Assembly (NCBI GenBank): GCA_023451855.1
Contig: JAEXXY010000053.1
Location: 1 to 13,184, forward strand
DNA: 13,184 nucleotides
Direction of reading: 5' to 3'
DNA from: Actinomycetes bacterium
Lineage (GTDB): Bacteria; Actinomycetota; Actinomycetes; Actinomycetales; Dermatophilaceae
The notes under the pieces were generated by a model. The model worked only from the letters and a program-made list of their open reading frames with translations, had not been told where the DNA came from and ran no database searches. This document shows, one piece after another, positions 1 through 7,190 of this stretch. The position numbers were made by a program, and so were the translations under genes. Every line of letters starts with the position of its first letter. The first letter of the stretch is position 1.

Positions 1-209
1 CCTTCCACCCGGGAGGCGTGGCCATCGGCGCGTTCCTGACGGCTCTCGTCGGCTTCCTCATCGTCGCTGCCGCCGTGTACTTCATCGTCGTCGCGCCGCT
101 GAACAAGCTCGCCGAGCGACGCAAGCAGGGCATCGAGCCCGAGCCCGTTGCTCCCTCCGAGGAGATCATCCTGCTCACCGAGATCCGCGACGCGCTGCGC
201 GCCCGCTGA
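1..209 (+). CDS. mscL: Large-conductance mechanosensitive channel MscL, C-terminal part (5' truncated by window)
   Basis: MscL is a homopentameric inner-membrane channel that opens under high membrane tension to release solutes during hypo-osmotic shock. The reading frame is open from base 3 and reads FHPGGVAIGAFLTALVGFLI, the segment leading into and covering the second transmembrane helix. It then continues through YFIVVAPLNKLAERR to a cytoplasmic tail ending EEIILLTEIRDALRAR. That last amphipathic helix is the conserved C-terminal bundle helix of the family (LLTEIRDxL). About 68 residues are present, and the family is usually 130-150 residues, so the N-terminus and TM1 lie upstream of the window. 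A GTG inside this frame at base 18 is not the true start, because conserved family residues precede it. A hairpin begins 6 nt after the stop codon. Identification is firm from sequence pattern. Confidence 0.93.
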   Translation, partial: FHPGGVAIGAFLTALVGFLIVAAAVYFIVVAPLNKLAERRKQGIEPEPVAPSEEIILLTEIRDALRAR

Positions 210-214
210 GCCGC

Positions 215-232
215 CCGGTCCGCACGGACCGG
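215..232 (+). terminator. Hairpin just after mscL
   Basis: An 8-bp perfect inverted repeat (CCGGTCCG / CGGACCGG) starts 6 nt after the mscL stop. The two central nucleotides would force the innermost pair open, leaving a 4-nt loop. No U-tract follows, which is usual for high-GC actinobacterial terminators. It is likely the primary mscL terminator. Confidence 0.55.
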
Positions 233-256
233 CCGGGCGACACCTGCCCGACACCT

Positions 257-320
257 GGCCATGACATCCGGCCATGACATCCGGCCACGACATCCGGCCA
301 CGACATCCGGCCATGACACC
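257..320. repeat. 13-bp tandem repeat, about five copies
   Basis: Five head-to-tail copies of GGCCATGACATCC lie at 257, 270, 283, 296 and 309. Copies 3 and 4 share a T-to-C change (GGCCACGACATCC), and the last copy is one base short (GGCCATGACACC). The array lies wholly in the gap between the convergent mscL and TPR genes. The short period and absence of spacers rule out CRISPR. It has the form of a small variable-number tandem repeat. Confidence 0.9.
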
Positions 321-321
321 G

Positions 322-356
322 CGACGGGGCGGGAGCTCGATGCTCCCGCCCCGTCG
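322..356. terminator. Perfect 15-bp hairpin, bidirectional terminator candidate
   Basis: Bases 322-336 (CGACGGGGCGGGAGC) are the exact reverse complement of 342-356, with a 5-nt loop TCGAT. The stem is very stable, sits between two convergent genes, and can form in transcripts from either direction. There is no clear U-tract on either side. Confidence 0.7.
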
Positions 357-433
357 GCGTTCCGCGGGTCGGTCCCGCTCGCTGCTCGCTGTCGCCCGCA
401 CCGTCCGGTGAGGGCGACAAGGCCGGCCCCTCC

Positions 434-468
434 TGCGTCACTGCTCAGCGAGAGTGAGCACTGACGCA
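434..468 (-). terminator. 14-bp hairpin downstream of the TPR gene
   Basis: Arms 434-447 and 455-468 (TGCGTCACTGCTCA / TGAGCACTGACGCA) pair with a single mismatch around a 7-nt loop. The structure lies 26 nt beyond the stop codon of the minus-strand TPR gene, so it is the likely terminator of the helicase-TPR transcription unit. Confidence 0.65.
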
Positions 469-494
469 CACGCGCCGCCGGCGACGGCGCGGGC

Positions 495-920
495 TCAGGC
501 CTCGTCGTCGGCGTGCCCGAGGACCGGGCCGCCGTAGGTCTGCGGCCGCTCGTAGCCGCCGTAGATCTCGGCGAGGGCGAGCGGTCGCGCGGCCTCCGCG
601 TGCCGGCCGGCCCGCTGCAGGGTGCGACCGAGCAGCAGGTGCGCGTACGCGTCGGTCGGGCACTCCTCGATGATCCGCTGGAGCGTCTCCTCCGCGTGCC
701 GGAACTGTGCCGAGTGGAAGTAGGCGCGAGCGAGCAGCAGACGCAGGTCGGTCGTCGAGTGCGGTGCCCAGTCGGCCTCGGTGGCCGCTGTCGGCTCGGC
801 GACCTGCGCATCGGCTTCCTCGACGAGGTTGGCGAGCGCGGTGGCGGCGGCGAGGTGGTCACCCCGCTCGAAGAGCCCTTGCGCGAAGGTCAGGCGCAGC
901 TGGAAAGGGGTGGTGTTCAT
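495..920 (-). CDS. Small tetratricopeptide-repeat (TPR) protein
   Basis: A 141-residue soluble protein built almost entirely of TPR-like helical hairpins. Unit 1 is at about residues 8-38 (FAQGLFERGDHLAAATALAN), unit 2 at about 57-92 (LLLARAYFHSAQFRHAEETL) and unit 3 at about 93-123 (LLLGRTLQRAGRHAEAARPL). TPRs form superhelical surfaces that bind partner proteins, and no catalytic domain is present. I chose the ATG giving MNTTPFQLRL. An in-frame ATG 21 nt further upstream (start at 941) is possible, and neither has a good Shine-Dalgarno sequence. The gene lies 90 nt downstream of the helicase gene on the same strand, with a weak hairpin between, so read-through from the helicase promoter is plausible. 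The function and any physical link to the helicase are unknown. Confidence 0.8.
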   Translation of the reverse strand: MNTTPFQLRLTFAQGLFERGDHLAAATALANLVEEADAQVAEPTAATEADWAPHSTTDLRLLLARAYFHSAQFRHAEETLQRIIEECPTDAYAHLLLGRTLQRAGRHAEAARPLALAEIYGGYERPQTYGGPVLGHADDEA

Positions 921-972
921 GCGCTCACCAACGCCGGGCATGCACCGGGCATTCCCAGCGCATCCCCTCCGA

Positions 973-990
973 GGCCTCGCCGCGGAGGCC
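973..990 (-). terminator. Weak hairpin between helicase and TPR genes
   Basis: A 6-bp inverted repeat (GGCCTC / GAGGCC) with a 6-nt loop lies 20-40 nt beyond the helicase stop codon. An alternative pairing CCTCCG/CGGAGG overlaps it. It is short, so it may only attenuate transcription into the TPR gene. Confidence 0.3.
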
Positions 991-1010
991 CTTGCCCCAC
1001 TGCCTGCCCC

Positions 1011-4000
1011 TCACTCGTAGTGCGGCGGGCGCTGGTCCTGGAGCCACTGGTCCCGGTTGTCCGAGTCCTCGCCACGCGCGCCACCCCAGCCGAGGTCGGT
1101 GTCGTCGCGGCTGGGTCCTCCCGCCGGCGCGGGCGTGAGGTCGTCCATGGGATCGCCGGCCGCGATGTCCGCGGTCCCACGTCGGAACACCCGCCGTCGC
1201 TTGCGCCGGCGCGGCTCCCCGTTCGACGCGGCGCCAATACCGGCGTCGGTACCGACGTCGGTCGTGTCGCCGCCGGTGTCGCCCCCGTCGCTCCCCGGCG
1301 CGGCGTCGGCAACGGGGTCCTCGCCGGATGCCCCGACCACGGCCGCCGGAGCGTCCTGCACGGGAGTCGTGGGGCCCGGGTCGGGCTCTGGCACGCGGGT
1401 CTCACGCGCGATCGTGACGATGCGCGCGATCTCGCGCGCGGGGTCGCGGAACACGTCGGTGCTCCAGACCCGTTCGTGGATCCAGCCGAGGCGGGCCAGC
1501 TGCTCGGGGCGCAGCCGGTCGCGGTCGCGGGTGCTGCGCAGGGCGGCGTACCGGTCGCCGTCGGTCTCGACGGCGATGAGGCCGCGGCCGCGGTGGTACG
1601 GGTCCTCGACGGCGAGGTCGATGCGCTGGCTCGCCGAGCCGTAGTCCTCGTGCACCGTGAGGCCCTCACGACGCAGCCGCTCGGCGAGGTCCCGGCGCAG
1701 CGGGTCGCCGGTGGGCGGGTTCGCCGCGAAGAGGGTGCCGTCGTCACCGCGCCGGCCGCCGGTCTCGGCGTAGGCGAGGAAGTCGCGCAGCATGACCGCA
1801 CCGCGGGCCTTCAGCCGCTCGGGGTCGAGGTCGGAGGCCCGCAGCGCCGAAACGACGGTCATCCGCTGCCGGGCCCGGGTCACCGCGACGTTGAGCCGCC
1901 GCTCCCCACCCTCGATGTTGAGCGGGCCGAAGCGGTGCAGCACCCGGCCGTGCGGGGTCTTGCCGTAGCCGATCGACAGGATGACCGCGTCGCGCTCGTC
2001 ACCCTGGACGCGCTCGAGGTTCTTGACGAAGAAGCGCTCGGGGCGGTCGGTGTCGAAGAAGTCGGCGACGTCGGGCGCGCGGCGCAGCGCGTCCGTGACG
2101 GCGTCGTCGAGCCGGTCGGCGTGCTTGATCCCGAGGGCGATGACGCCGAGGGACTCGGTGGGCCGGGTGCGCGCGTGCTCGAGGACGAGCTCGACGACCC
2201 GGGCGACCTCGGCATCGGTCGTCTCGATCGTGTCGACCCCGGGCTGGAGGGCGGCCTGGCCGTCGACCGGCTCGAAGACCACCGCCGAATCGATCGACGT
2301 GCCCGGGAAGGTCGTCAGCCCACCCTCGTAGACGGCCTCGTTGGCGAAGGCGATGAGCCGCTCGTCGCGGCTGCGGTAGTGCCACGTGAGGCTGCGCGTC
2401 GGCAGCGTCGCGGCGAGCACGTCGAGGACCGACTCGAAGCCCTCGGTCAGCGTGTCGTCGGCCTCGGTCGGGCCGCTCTCGTCGTCGGACACGACCGTGA
2501 AGAAGTTCGTCGGCGGCAGCTGCCGTTCGTCACCGGCCACGACGACCTGCCGCGCTCGGCTGATCGCCGAGATCGCCTGTGCCGGCTGCACCTGCGAGGC
2601 CTCGTCGAAGACGACGACGTCGAACCACTTGCCGGGCGGCAGCGTCGAGGCGACGACGAGCGGGCTCATCGCCCAGCACGGCTTGATCGCCGTGAGCGCT
2701 GCCGACGCCTGCGGCACGAGATCACGAAGAGGCTTGTGCCGTCGGGCCTTTCCGGCCTCGGCGCGCACGAGCGCCTCCTGCGCCGGGTGGTCGTCGAGCA
2801 CCTCGCGCACGTTGCGGGCGACGGCGTCACGCACGCGGGCGACGGTCGCTTCCTGGTGGGCGCGGTCGGCCTCGACGTACTCGGCGACGTCGCGACGCAG
2901 GCCGGCGCCGTCGTGCGCGCCGTAGGCGGGGTCGCGGACCGTGACCTCCTGGGCCACCGAGGCCCACCAGACGTGGTCGACCTCGGCGGTGACCTGCTCG
3001 GTGCCGACGCCCCGTCGAGCGAGGTCGTCGACGAGCGGGCCGAGGCCCGCCGAGCGCATCTCGTCGAGGATGCTCGTCACCTGCGGCAGGACGCCGACGC
3101 GGTCGGGGCGGGCCGCGAGGGCGGAGAGTCGCTCGCGCAGCTCCTCCAGCGGCAGGTCGGTCAGGGGCGGCTGCTCCTCGCGCTGCGGCAACCGGCCGTC
3201 GAGCCAGTCGAGGTCGTCCTTGACCGAGGCGAGCAGGGCCAGGCCCTCGTCGAGGCGCGGCGAGATCTCGGGACGGCCACCGCCGCCGACGAGGGCGTAC
3301 CAGTGCTCACGCTGCTCCGACGCGGCCACGAGCCGGTCGTGCAGGTCGGCCGGTGGGCGCCCGGGGCGCAGCAGCCGCTTGGTCTGCCGGCGGATCCGCC
3401 ATCGGTCCATCCAGCCCATCTCGACGCCCCGCGCCTCGCGCCAGTCACGGGTGGCCGTCGCCGAGATGTGCTCGCGCAGCGGGGTGTCGAAGACTTCGGG
3501 CCGGAAGACCTCGAGCGTCTCGCGGACCCGCGACATCGTCTCGAACGCCGAGGCCCACGTGTTGATCGACGTCGCGGCCGGCACCTGCGACTCGTCGAGG
3601 ATGCCGTTGAGGCGGCTACCGGTCTCGTCGAGCCCGGTGGTGCTGTAGCGCGTCGTGATCTCCAGGGCGCGCGAGGCGTCGTCGCCACTGAGGATGCGCG
3701 CCCCGAACCACGGGTCGTCACCCTCGCGGACCCACGCGCCGAGGCCCGCGGCGTCGCGCAGCCGTCGACCCAGCTCGACCGCGCGGGTGCGGCTGATCGC
3801 GGACAGCTCACGACCCACGACCCGCACACGGGAGGTCGGCGGGGGCTTGCGCATGCCGAGCTCGACGAGCGCCTCCTCGGCGTCGTGCGCGCTGACGCCC
3901 CACGGGTCGCGCACCTCATGGAGCGCGCGGAGGTGGCGCTGGAGGCGGGCGCGTCTCTCGCGCAGCTCGGCACCGGTGCCGTCGGTCGGGGCGTCGGTGT

Positions 4001-5138
4001 GCTGGAGCGCGGCGTCGAGGCTGCGGCCGAACTGCAGGGCCGTCGCGCGCTTGTTCGTCGTGCCGTCGTAGGCGTCGAGGACGAGGTCGCCGAGGCCGAG
4101 GCGGTCCAGGCGGGTCAGGACTGCGTCGATGGCGGCGCGCTTCTCGGCGACGAAGAGCGTCGACTTGCCCTCGGCGGCGAGCGCTGCGATGAGGTTGGCG
4201 ATGGTCTGCGACTTGCCGGTGCCGGGCGGCCCCTTGATGACGAGGTGAGCCCCGGCCCGGACCGCGTCGATGGCCGCGTGCTGCGAGGAGTCGGCGTCGA
4301 GGACGAGGTACTCGTGCTCGGGGTCGGGATCCGGCTCGCTCTCGGGCACCCGCAGGCGCACGGCCGCGAGCGCCGACTCGTCCCCCGCCAGCGCCGCGAC
4401 GACGTCGTGGTCGGCGAGCGAGCCGCCCTGCAGGGCGAGGTCGGCCACCATCGGCAGCTTGGCGTAGGAGAAGGTGCCGAGGACGATGCGGTCGGCGATG
4501 TCGAGGTCGGGGACGTGCGCGCACTGCTCACGGAGGGCGTCGTGGACCGGGCGGGCGTCGAAACCCGCCGGCCCGGTTGCGAGGTCGGCCAGGGCGTCGC
4601 CGTCGATCTCGATCCCCTGCTCCGAGCGAAGGTACTCGCGCAGCACCGGGTTGAACTCCACCTCGGGCCCCAGGTCGATCTCGAAGTCGTCCTGCGCGGC
4701 GCCGGTGGGACGCAGCACGCAGGCGCGGAGCAACACGGGCGCCGCCGGCGGGCGGGCGGCCCGCGGCACCGACCACGTGGCCATGCCGATGGCGACGAAC
4801 CCGGCCGCGATGCCGCGCTCCTCGCGCAGCTCGAGAGCCTTGGACCGGATGGCGCGGGCGCGGCGTCGGGCCTCGTCGAGCGCACCGGTCTCGCGGAAGA
4901 GATCCGACAGGCGGGTGCGGCGCCCGGCGAGCAGCATCGAGACACCGCCGGGGTGGGCCGTCGTGAGGTCGAGCGTGCCCGAGGGCAGGTCGCGGTACCA
5001 GAGCAGGGTGTTGCGACCACCGAGGTCGACGAGGGAGCGCTGCCACGTGCGCACCGCCGCGGCGACGCGGTCGGCGCGGGGGTCGCCCGAGGTCGACTCG
5101 GCCGTGAGGGCAGGGTCGCGCCTGGGGGCTTCGGTCAT
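1011..5138 (-). CDS. DUF4011 / superfamily-1 helicase with C-terminal restriction-endonuclease-like domain
   Basis: A 1375-residue ATP-dependent nucleic-acid helicase fused to a nuclease-fold domain. The N-terminal ~300 residues contain the DUF4011-type signature (LVDLGGRNTLLWYRD, residues 37-51). Helicase motifs of the Upf1/DNA2-like SF1 group follow: Walker A GPPGTGKS (303-310), DEAS Walker B (845-848), GDERQLPP motif III (869-876), HYRS (920-923), VQGDERD motif V (1044-1050) and NVAVTRAR motif VI (1083-1090). Between motifs I and II lies a long helical insertion (about 390-800). Residues about 1145-1245 resemble a Vsr/DUF559-type endonuclease fold, with RID (D1174) and AVETDGDRY (E1191, D1193) as candidate metal-binding residues. 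Residues 1246-1375 are low-complexity, acidic and Pro/Gly-rich, interrupted by a basic cluster RRRKRRRVFRR (1310-1320). All helicase motifs look intact. Related DUF4011-helicase-nuclease proteins have been proposed in phage defence or DNA repair. The role here is inferred, with no defence neighbours visible. Confidence 0.88.
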   Translation of the reverse strand: MTEAPRRDPALTAESTSGDPRADRVAAAVRTWQRSLVDLGGRNTLLWYRDLPSGTLDLTTAHPGGVSMLLAGRRTRLSDLFRETGALDEARRRARAIRSKALELREERGIAAGFVAIGMATWSVPRAARPPAAPVLLRACVLRPTGAAQDDFEIDLGPEVEFNPVLREYLRSEQGIEIDGDALADLATGPAGFDARPVHDALREQCAHVPDLDIADRIVLGTFSYAKLPMVADLALQGGSLADHDVVAALAGDESALAAVRLRVPESEPDPDPEHEYLVLDADSSQHAAIDAVRAGAHLVIKGPPGTGKSQTIANLIAALAAEGKSTLFVAEKRAAIDAVLTRLDRLGLGDLVLDAYDGTTNKRATALQFGRSLDAALQHTDAPTDGTGAELRERRARLQRHLRALHEVRDPWGVSAHDAEEALVELGMRKPPPTSRVRVVGRELSAISRTRAVELGRRLRDAAGLGAWVREGDDPWFGARILSGDDASRALEITTRYSTTGLDETGSRLNGILDESQVPAATSINTWASAFETMSRVRETLEVFRPEVFDTPLREHISATATRDWREARGVEMGWMDRWRIRRQTKRLLRPGRPPADLHDRLVAASEQREHWYALVGGGGRPEISPRLDEGLALLASVKDDLDWLDGRLPQREEQPPLTDLPLEELRERLSALAARPDRVGVLPQVTSILDEMRSAGLGPLVDDLARRGVGTEQVTAEVDHVWWASVAQEVTVRDPAYGAHDGAGLRRDVAEYVEADRAHQEATVARVRDAVARNVREVLDDHPAQEALVRAEAGKARRHKPLRDLVPQASAALTAIKPCWAMSPLVVASTLPPGKWFDVVVFDEASQVQPAQAISAISRARQVVVAGDERQLPPTNFFTVVSDDESGPTEADDTLTEGFESVLDVLAATLPTRSLTWHYRSRDERLIAFANEAVYEGGLTTFPGTSIDSAVVFEPVDGQAALQPGVDTIETTDAEVARVVELVLEHARTRPTESLGVIALGIKHADRLDDAVTDALRRAPDVADFFDTDRPERFFVKNLERVQGDERDAVILSIGYGKTPHGRVLHRFGPLNIEGGERRLNVAVTRARQRMTVVSALRASDLDPERLKARGAVMLRDFLAYAETGGRRGDDGTLFAANPPTGDPLRRDLAERLRREGLTVHEDYGSASQRIDLAVEDPYHRGRGLIAVETDGDRYAALRSTRDRDRLRPEQLARLGWIHERVWSTDVFRDPAREIARIVTIARETRVPEPDPGPTTPVQDAPAAVVGASGEDPVADAAPGSDGGDTGGDTTDVGTDAGIGAASNGEPRRRKRRRVFRRGTADIAAGDPMDDLTPAPAGGPSRDDTDLGWGGARGEDSDNRDQWLQDQRPPHYE

Positions 5139-5150
5139 TCCTGCAGGCTA
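5139..5150 (-). promoter_or_regulatory. Leaderless -10 element before the helicase gene
   Basis: On the minus strand the sequence TAGCCT is followed by GCAGGA and then the ATG. The TANNNT hexamer ends 6 nt before the start codon, the spacing expected when transcription begins at or next to the ATG. No convincing -35 is seen. GCAGGA is too close to the ATG to act as a normal ribosome-binding site, which fits a leaderless mRNA. Confidence 0.5.
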
Positions 5151-5210
5151 ACCAATCGGACACCCCCGGCCCGGGACCGACGCCTGTGCGTCGGCTGGGT
5201 GGGTGGTGAC

Positions 5211-5248
5211 GGCGGGGCCGGGCCGCCCCCGAGCGGCCCGGCCCCGCC
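5211..5248 (-). terminator. Perfect 16-bp hairpin after the CocE-type hydrolase gene
   Basis: Bases 5211-5226 (GGCGGGGCCGGGCCGC) are exactly complementary to 5233-5248, with a 6-nt loop CCCCGA. It begins 11 nt past the hydrolase stop codon on the minus strand and separates that gene from the downstream helicase gene. Every stem position is G:C. Confidence 0.8.
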
Positions 5249-5259
5249 GAGCTCGGGGG

Positions 5260-7071
5260 TCAGCCCTGTGGCACGACGACGGTGAAGCTGCCGGCCGCGC
5301 GTTGCGCCCACGCGGTCGTGTACGCCGCGAGGTAGCTGTCGAGGTAGGGCGAGCGGTCACCCTGTGTCGGCACGTCGGTGCGCGGGCTCTGCAGGTCCAG
5401 GCCCAGTGAGGCCGAGGACACGCGGATGGTCTGGTCGGACGCGGTGTCGGACCACGAGCGCGTCGTGTTCGTGCCGATGCCGACGACGAGCTGGTGGCCC
5501 CGCTCCAGCGTCCAGTCGGTCGACTTGAGGTCGAAGCCGACCCGGCTGCCACGCACGAGCGACATCTGCTCGTCGAACATGACCGCGGTGCCGTCGGGGG
5601 CGACGTCCCAGAGGCGGACGAGCACGTTGCCCGTGCCGCTCGTCGCGAGCGAGACGTGCGGTGTCCCGGTGACCCGGACGTCGGACACGAGCGGACGCGA
5701 CCACGTGTAGTACGCGTTGCCGTCGTCGGTCGTGCGGGGCTTCGGGCCCCGGGCTCGCTCGCTCGCCTGCGGCGGCAGGGCGGGAGCGTGCTCCATGTCG
5801 TAGGAACCCGCGTCCGGGGCGGGGCCCGCGGGTGCCGCGGTCGGCGTCCGGCCCTTGTCGTCGACGTAGCTGCCGGGCTGGAGGCGCACCTCGGTGGACC
5901 GCCGCACGAGCGGCCACGTCGGCTGCGCGCGCCAGGCCCCGCTGCTGTCCTCGACGGCGAAGGCGGGGTCGGTGGTCGTCGGCGTGACGCCCTTGAGGTG
6001 CTCGTCGTAGAACCTCATGACCTCCTGGAACCAGCCCTGCCGGCCCATCCGCAGGACACCGTCGGAGCCGGTCTCGTTGCCGCGGACGTGCTCCCACTGC
6101 CCGAGCCAGCCGCGCTCGGGGCCGGTGTGGTTGGTCAGGTACTCCTCGACGTCCTCGGGCTTGGTGTTCGGCTCGACGAAGCCCTGCGTGACGAAGAGCG
6201 GTACGCGCGAGCCCTCGGCCTGCTCGGCGAGGTTGCGGGCCTTCCAGTACGCGGAGTCCGGGTTCGGGTCCTGCGTGTCGGTGAGGTTGTTCGCGAGGCA
6301 CTCGGGGTGGGCGAGCTCGTACGCGGCGTTCTGCCTGTACCTGGCCGAGTCGTCGGACATGCCCTGGACGCTCGCGATGCCGTTGTAGGCGCGCGGCGTG
6401 CCGAGGTAGTTGGGGCGGCGGACGCCGTTGCTGAAGAGGTAGTTGTACATGTCCCAGACCGGCTCCTGCGCGACGACGGCCGACAGCCCCTGCGGTGCGA
6501 GGTTCGCATCGACGAGCCCGGTGGACGCGTCATAGGACTTGCCGTAGAGGCCGACCTTCCCGGTCGACCACGACTGTCGCGACGACCACTCGACGGCCGC
6601 CTTGACGTCGGCCTGCTCCCCCGGCCCGACCCAGTCGAGGCACCCGGTGGAGCCGCCGAACCCGCGCAGGTCGACCAGGACGACCGTGTAGCCGCGGTCC
6701 ATGAGGTCGGCGCCCTCGATGAGGTCGGCGAAGCGCTCGGACGGGCCGGTGCCGCCGAAGCCGTCGTCGCCGGTCTGGCCGCGGTGGGCGAAGTACGGGC
6801 CGACGGACAGGATGACCGGGGTGCGGGCGCCGGGCGGCAGGTGCGCCGGCCGCAGGACGTCGGCATGCAGCTCGACGTCGCTGCCGTCGGAGGAGGGGAA
6901 GTACTCCTCGGACCACAGCGCCCCCTCGGGCACGCGCGGGTTCTCCTCGTGGGAGACCGGGTGGCCGGGCGTGGGGATCGGGTCTGCCTCCGCGGCCCGA
7001 GGGGCGGAGACGGCGGCCGTGCACGTGAGCGCGGCCGCGGCGAGCAGGCTGATCGATCTGGACCGAGACAT
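5260..7071 (-). CDS. Secreted CocE/NonD-family alpha/beta hydrolase (Xaa-Pro dipeptidyl-peptidase type)
   Basis: A 603-residue exported serine hydrolase of the X-Pro dipeptidyl-peptidase / cocaine-esterase (S15) superfamily, which cleaves Xaa-Pro dipeptides or acyl esters. Residues 1-29 are a Sec signal peptide (Arg-rich start, LLAAAALTCTAAV core, probable cleavage after AEA). The alpha/beta-hydrolase core includes VLVDLRGFGGSTG (131-143), the nucleophile elbow GKSYD with Ser179, and a C-terminal beta-rich jelly-roll domain from about residue 455 (VTGTPHVSL, VRLWDVAPDG). The candidate catalytic His is H328 in QWEH. Where family members usually have an Asp in GxxD, this protein reads GFVEPNTKPED, so Glu300 may replace it. 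The start is supported by a Shine-Dalgarno AGAGGG 5 nt before the ATG. It has its own promoter and terminator, hence a single-gene unit. Exact substrate is unknown. Confidence 0.9.
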   Translation of the reverse strand: MSRSRSISLLAAAALTCTAAVSAPRAAEADPIPTPGHPVSHEENPRVPEGALWSEEYFPSSDGSDVELHADVLRPAHLPPGARTPVILSVGPYFAHRGQTGDDGFGGTGPSERFADLIEGADLMDRGYTVVLVDLRGFGGSTGCLDWVGPGEQADVKAAVEWSSRQSWSTGKVGLYGKSYDASTGLVDANLAPQGLSAVVAQEPVWDMYNYLFSNGVRRPNYLGTPRAYNGIASVQGMSDDSARYRQNAAYELAHPECLANNLTDTQDPNPDSAYWKARNLAEQAEGSRVPLFVTQGFVEPNTKPEDVEEYLTNHTGPERGWLGQWEHVRGNETGSDGVLRMGRQGWFQEVMRFYDEHLKGVTPTTTDPAFAVEDSSGAWRAQPTWPLVRRSTEVRLQPGSYVDDKGRTPTAAPAGPAPDAGSYDMEHAPALPPQASERARGPKPRTTDDGNAYYTWSRPLVSDVRVTGTPHVSLATSGTGNVLVRLWDVAPDGTAVMFDEQMSLVRGSRVGFDLKSTDWTLERGHQLVVGIGTNTTRSWSDTASDQTIRVSSASLGLDLQSPRTDVPTQGDRSPYLDSYLAAYTTAWAQRAAGSFTVVVPQG

Positions 7072-7076
7072 GACGT

Positions 7077-7082
7077 CCCTCT
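7077..7082 (-). promoter_or_regulatory. Ribosome-binding site of the CocE-type hydrolase
   Basis: AGAGGG on the minus strand ends 5 nt before the ATG at 7071, fixing the start in favour of the signal-peptide-containing protein. Confidence 0.65.
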
Positions 7083-7107
7083 CAGTTCGGCGTCGCTGGT
7101 CCTTCGG

Positions 7108-7136
7108 ACGCTAGATCCGGACAAATCGGACGGCAA
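7108..7136 (-). promoter_or_regulatory. Promoter of the CocE-type hydrolase gene
   Basis: On the minus strand TTGCCG (7136-7131) and TAGCGT (7113-7108) are separated by exactly 17 bp, matching -35 (TTGNNN) and -10 (TANNNT) consensus for a housekeeping actinobacterial sigma factor. Transcription would start near 7101, leaving a leader of about 30 nt before the ATG. The -35 lies only 7 bp from the upstream terminator stem. Confidence 0.6.
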
Positions 7137-7143
7137 CCGGAGA

Positions 7144-7178
7144 GCGTGGCCTGTCCGGTCCGACCGGACAGGCCACGC
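7144..7178 (-). terminator. Perfect 16-bp hairpin after the small lipoprotein gene
   Basis: Bases 7144-7159 (GCGTGGCCTGTCCGGT) are exactly complementary to 7163-7178, with a 3-nt apex CCG (5-nt if the T:A pair opens). It starts 12 nt beyond the stop codon of the gene ending at 7191 and insulates it from the CocE-type hydrolase. Confidence 0.8.
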
Positions 7179-7190
7179 ACCGCAGCGCGG

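Noticed and set aside
257..320. CRISPR array
   Set aside because: The unit is 13 bp and contiguous with no spacers. It is a simple tandem repeat.
513..5285. A 1590-codon open frame on the plus strand
   Set aside because: It runs antisense to the helicase gene, is rich in Arg/Gly/Val with no domain motifs, and is an expected by-product of high GC content. The minus strand has clear helicase motifs.
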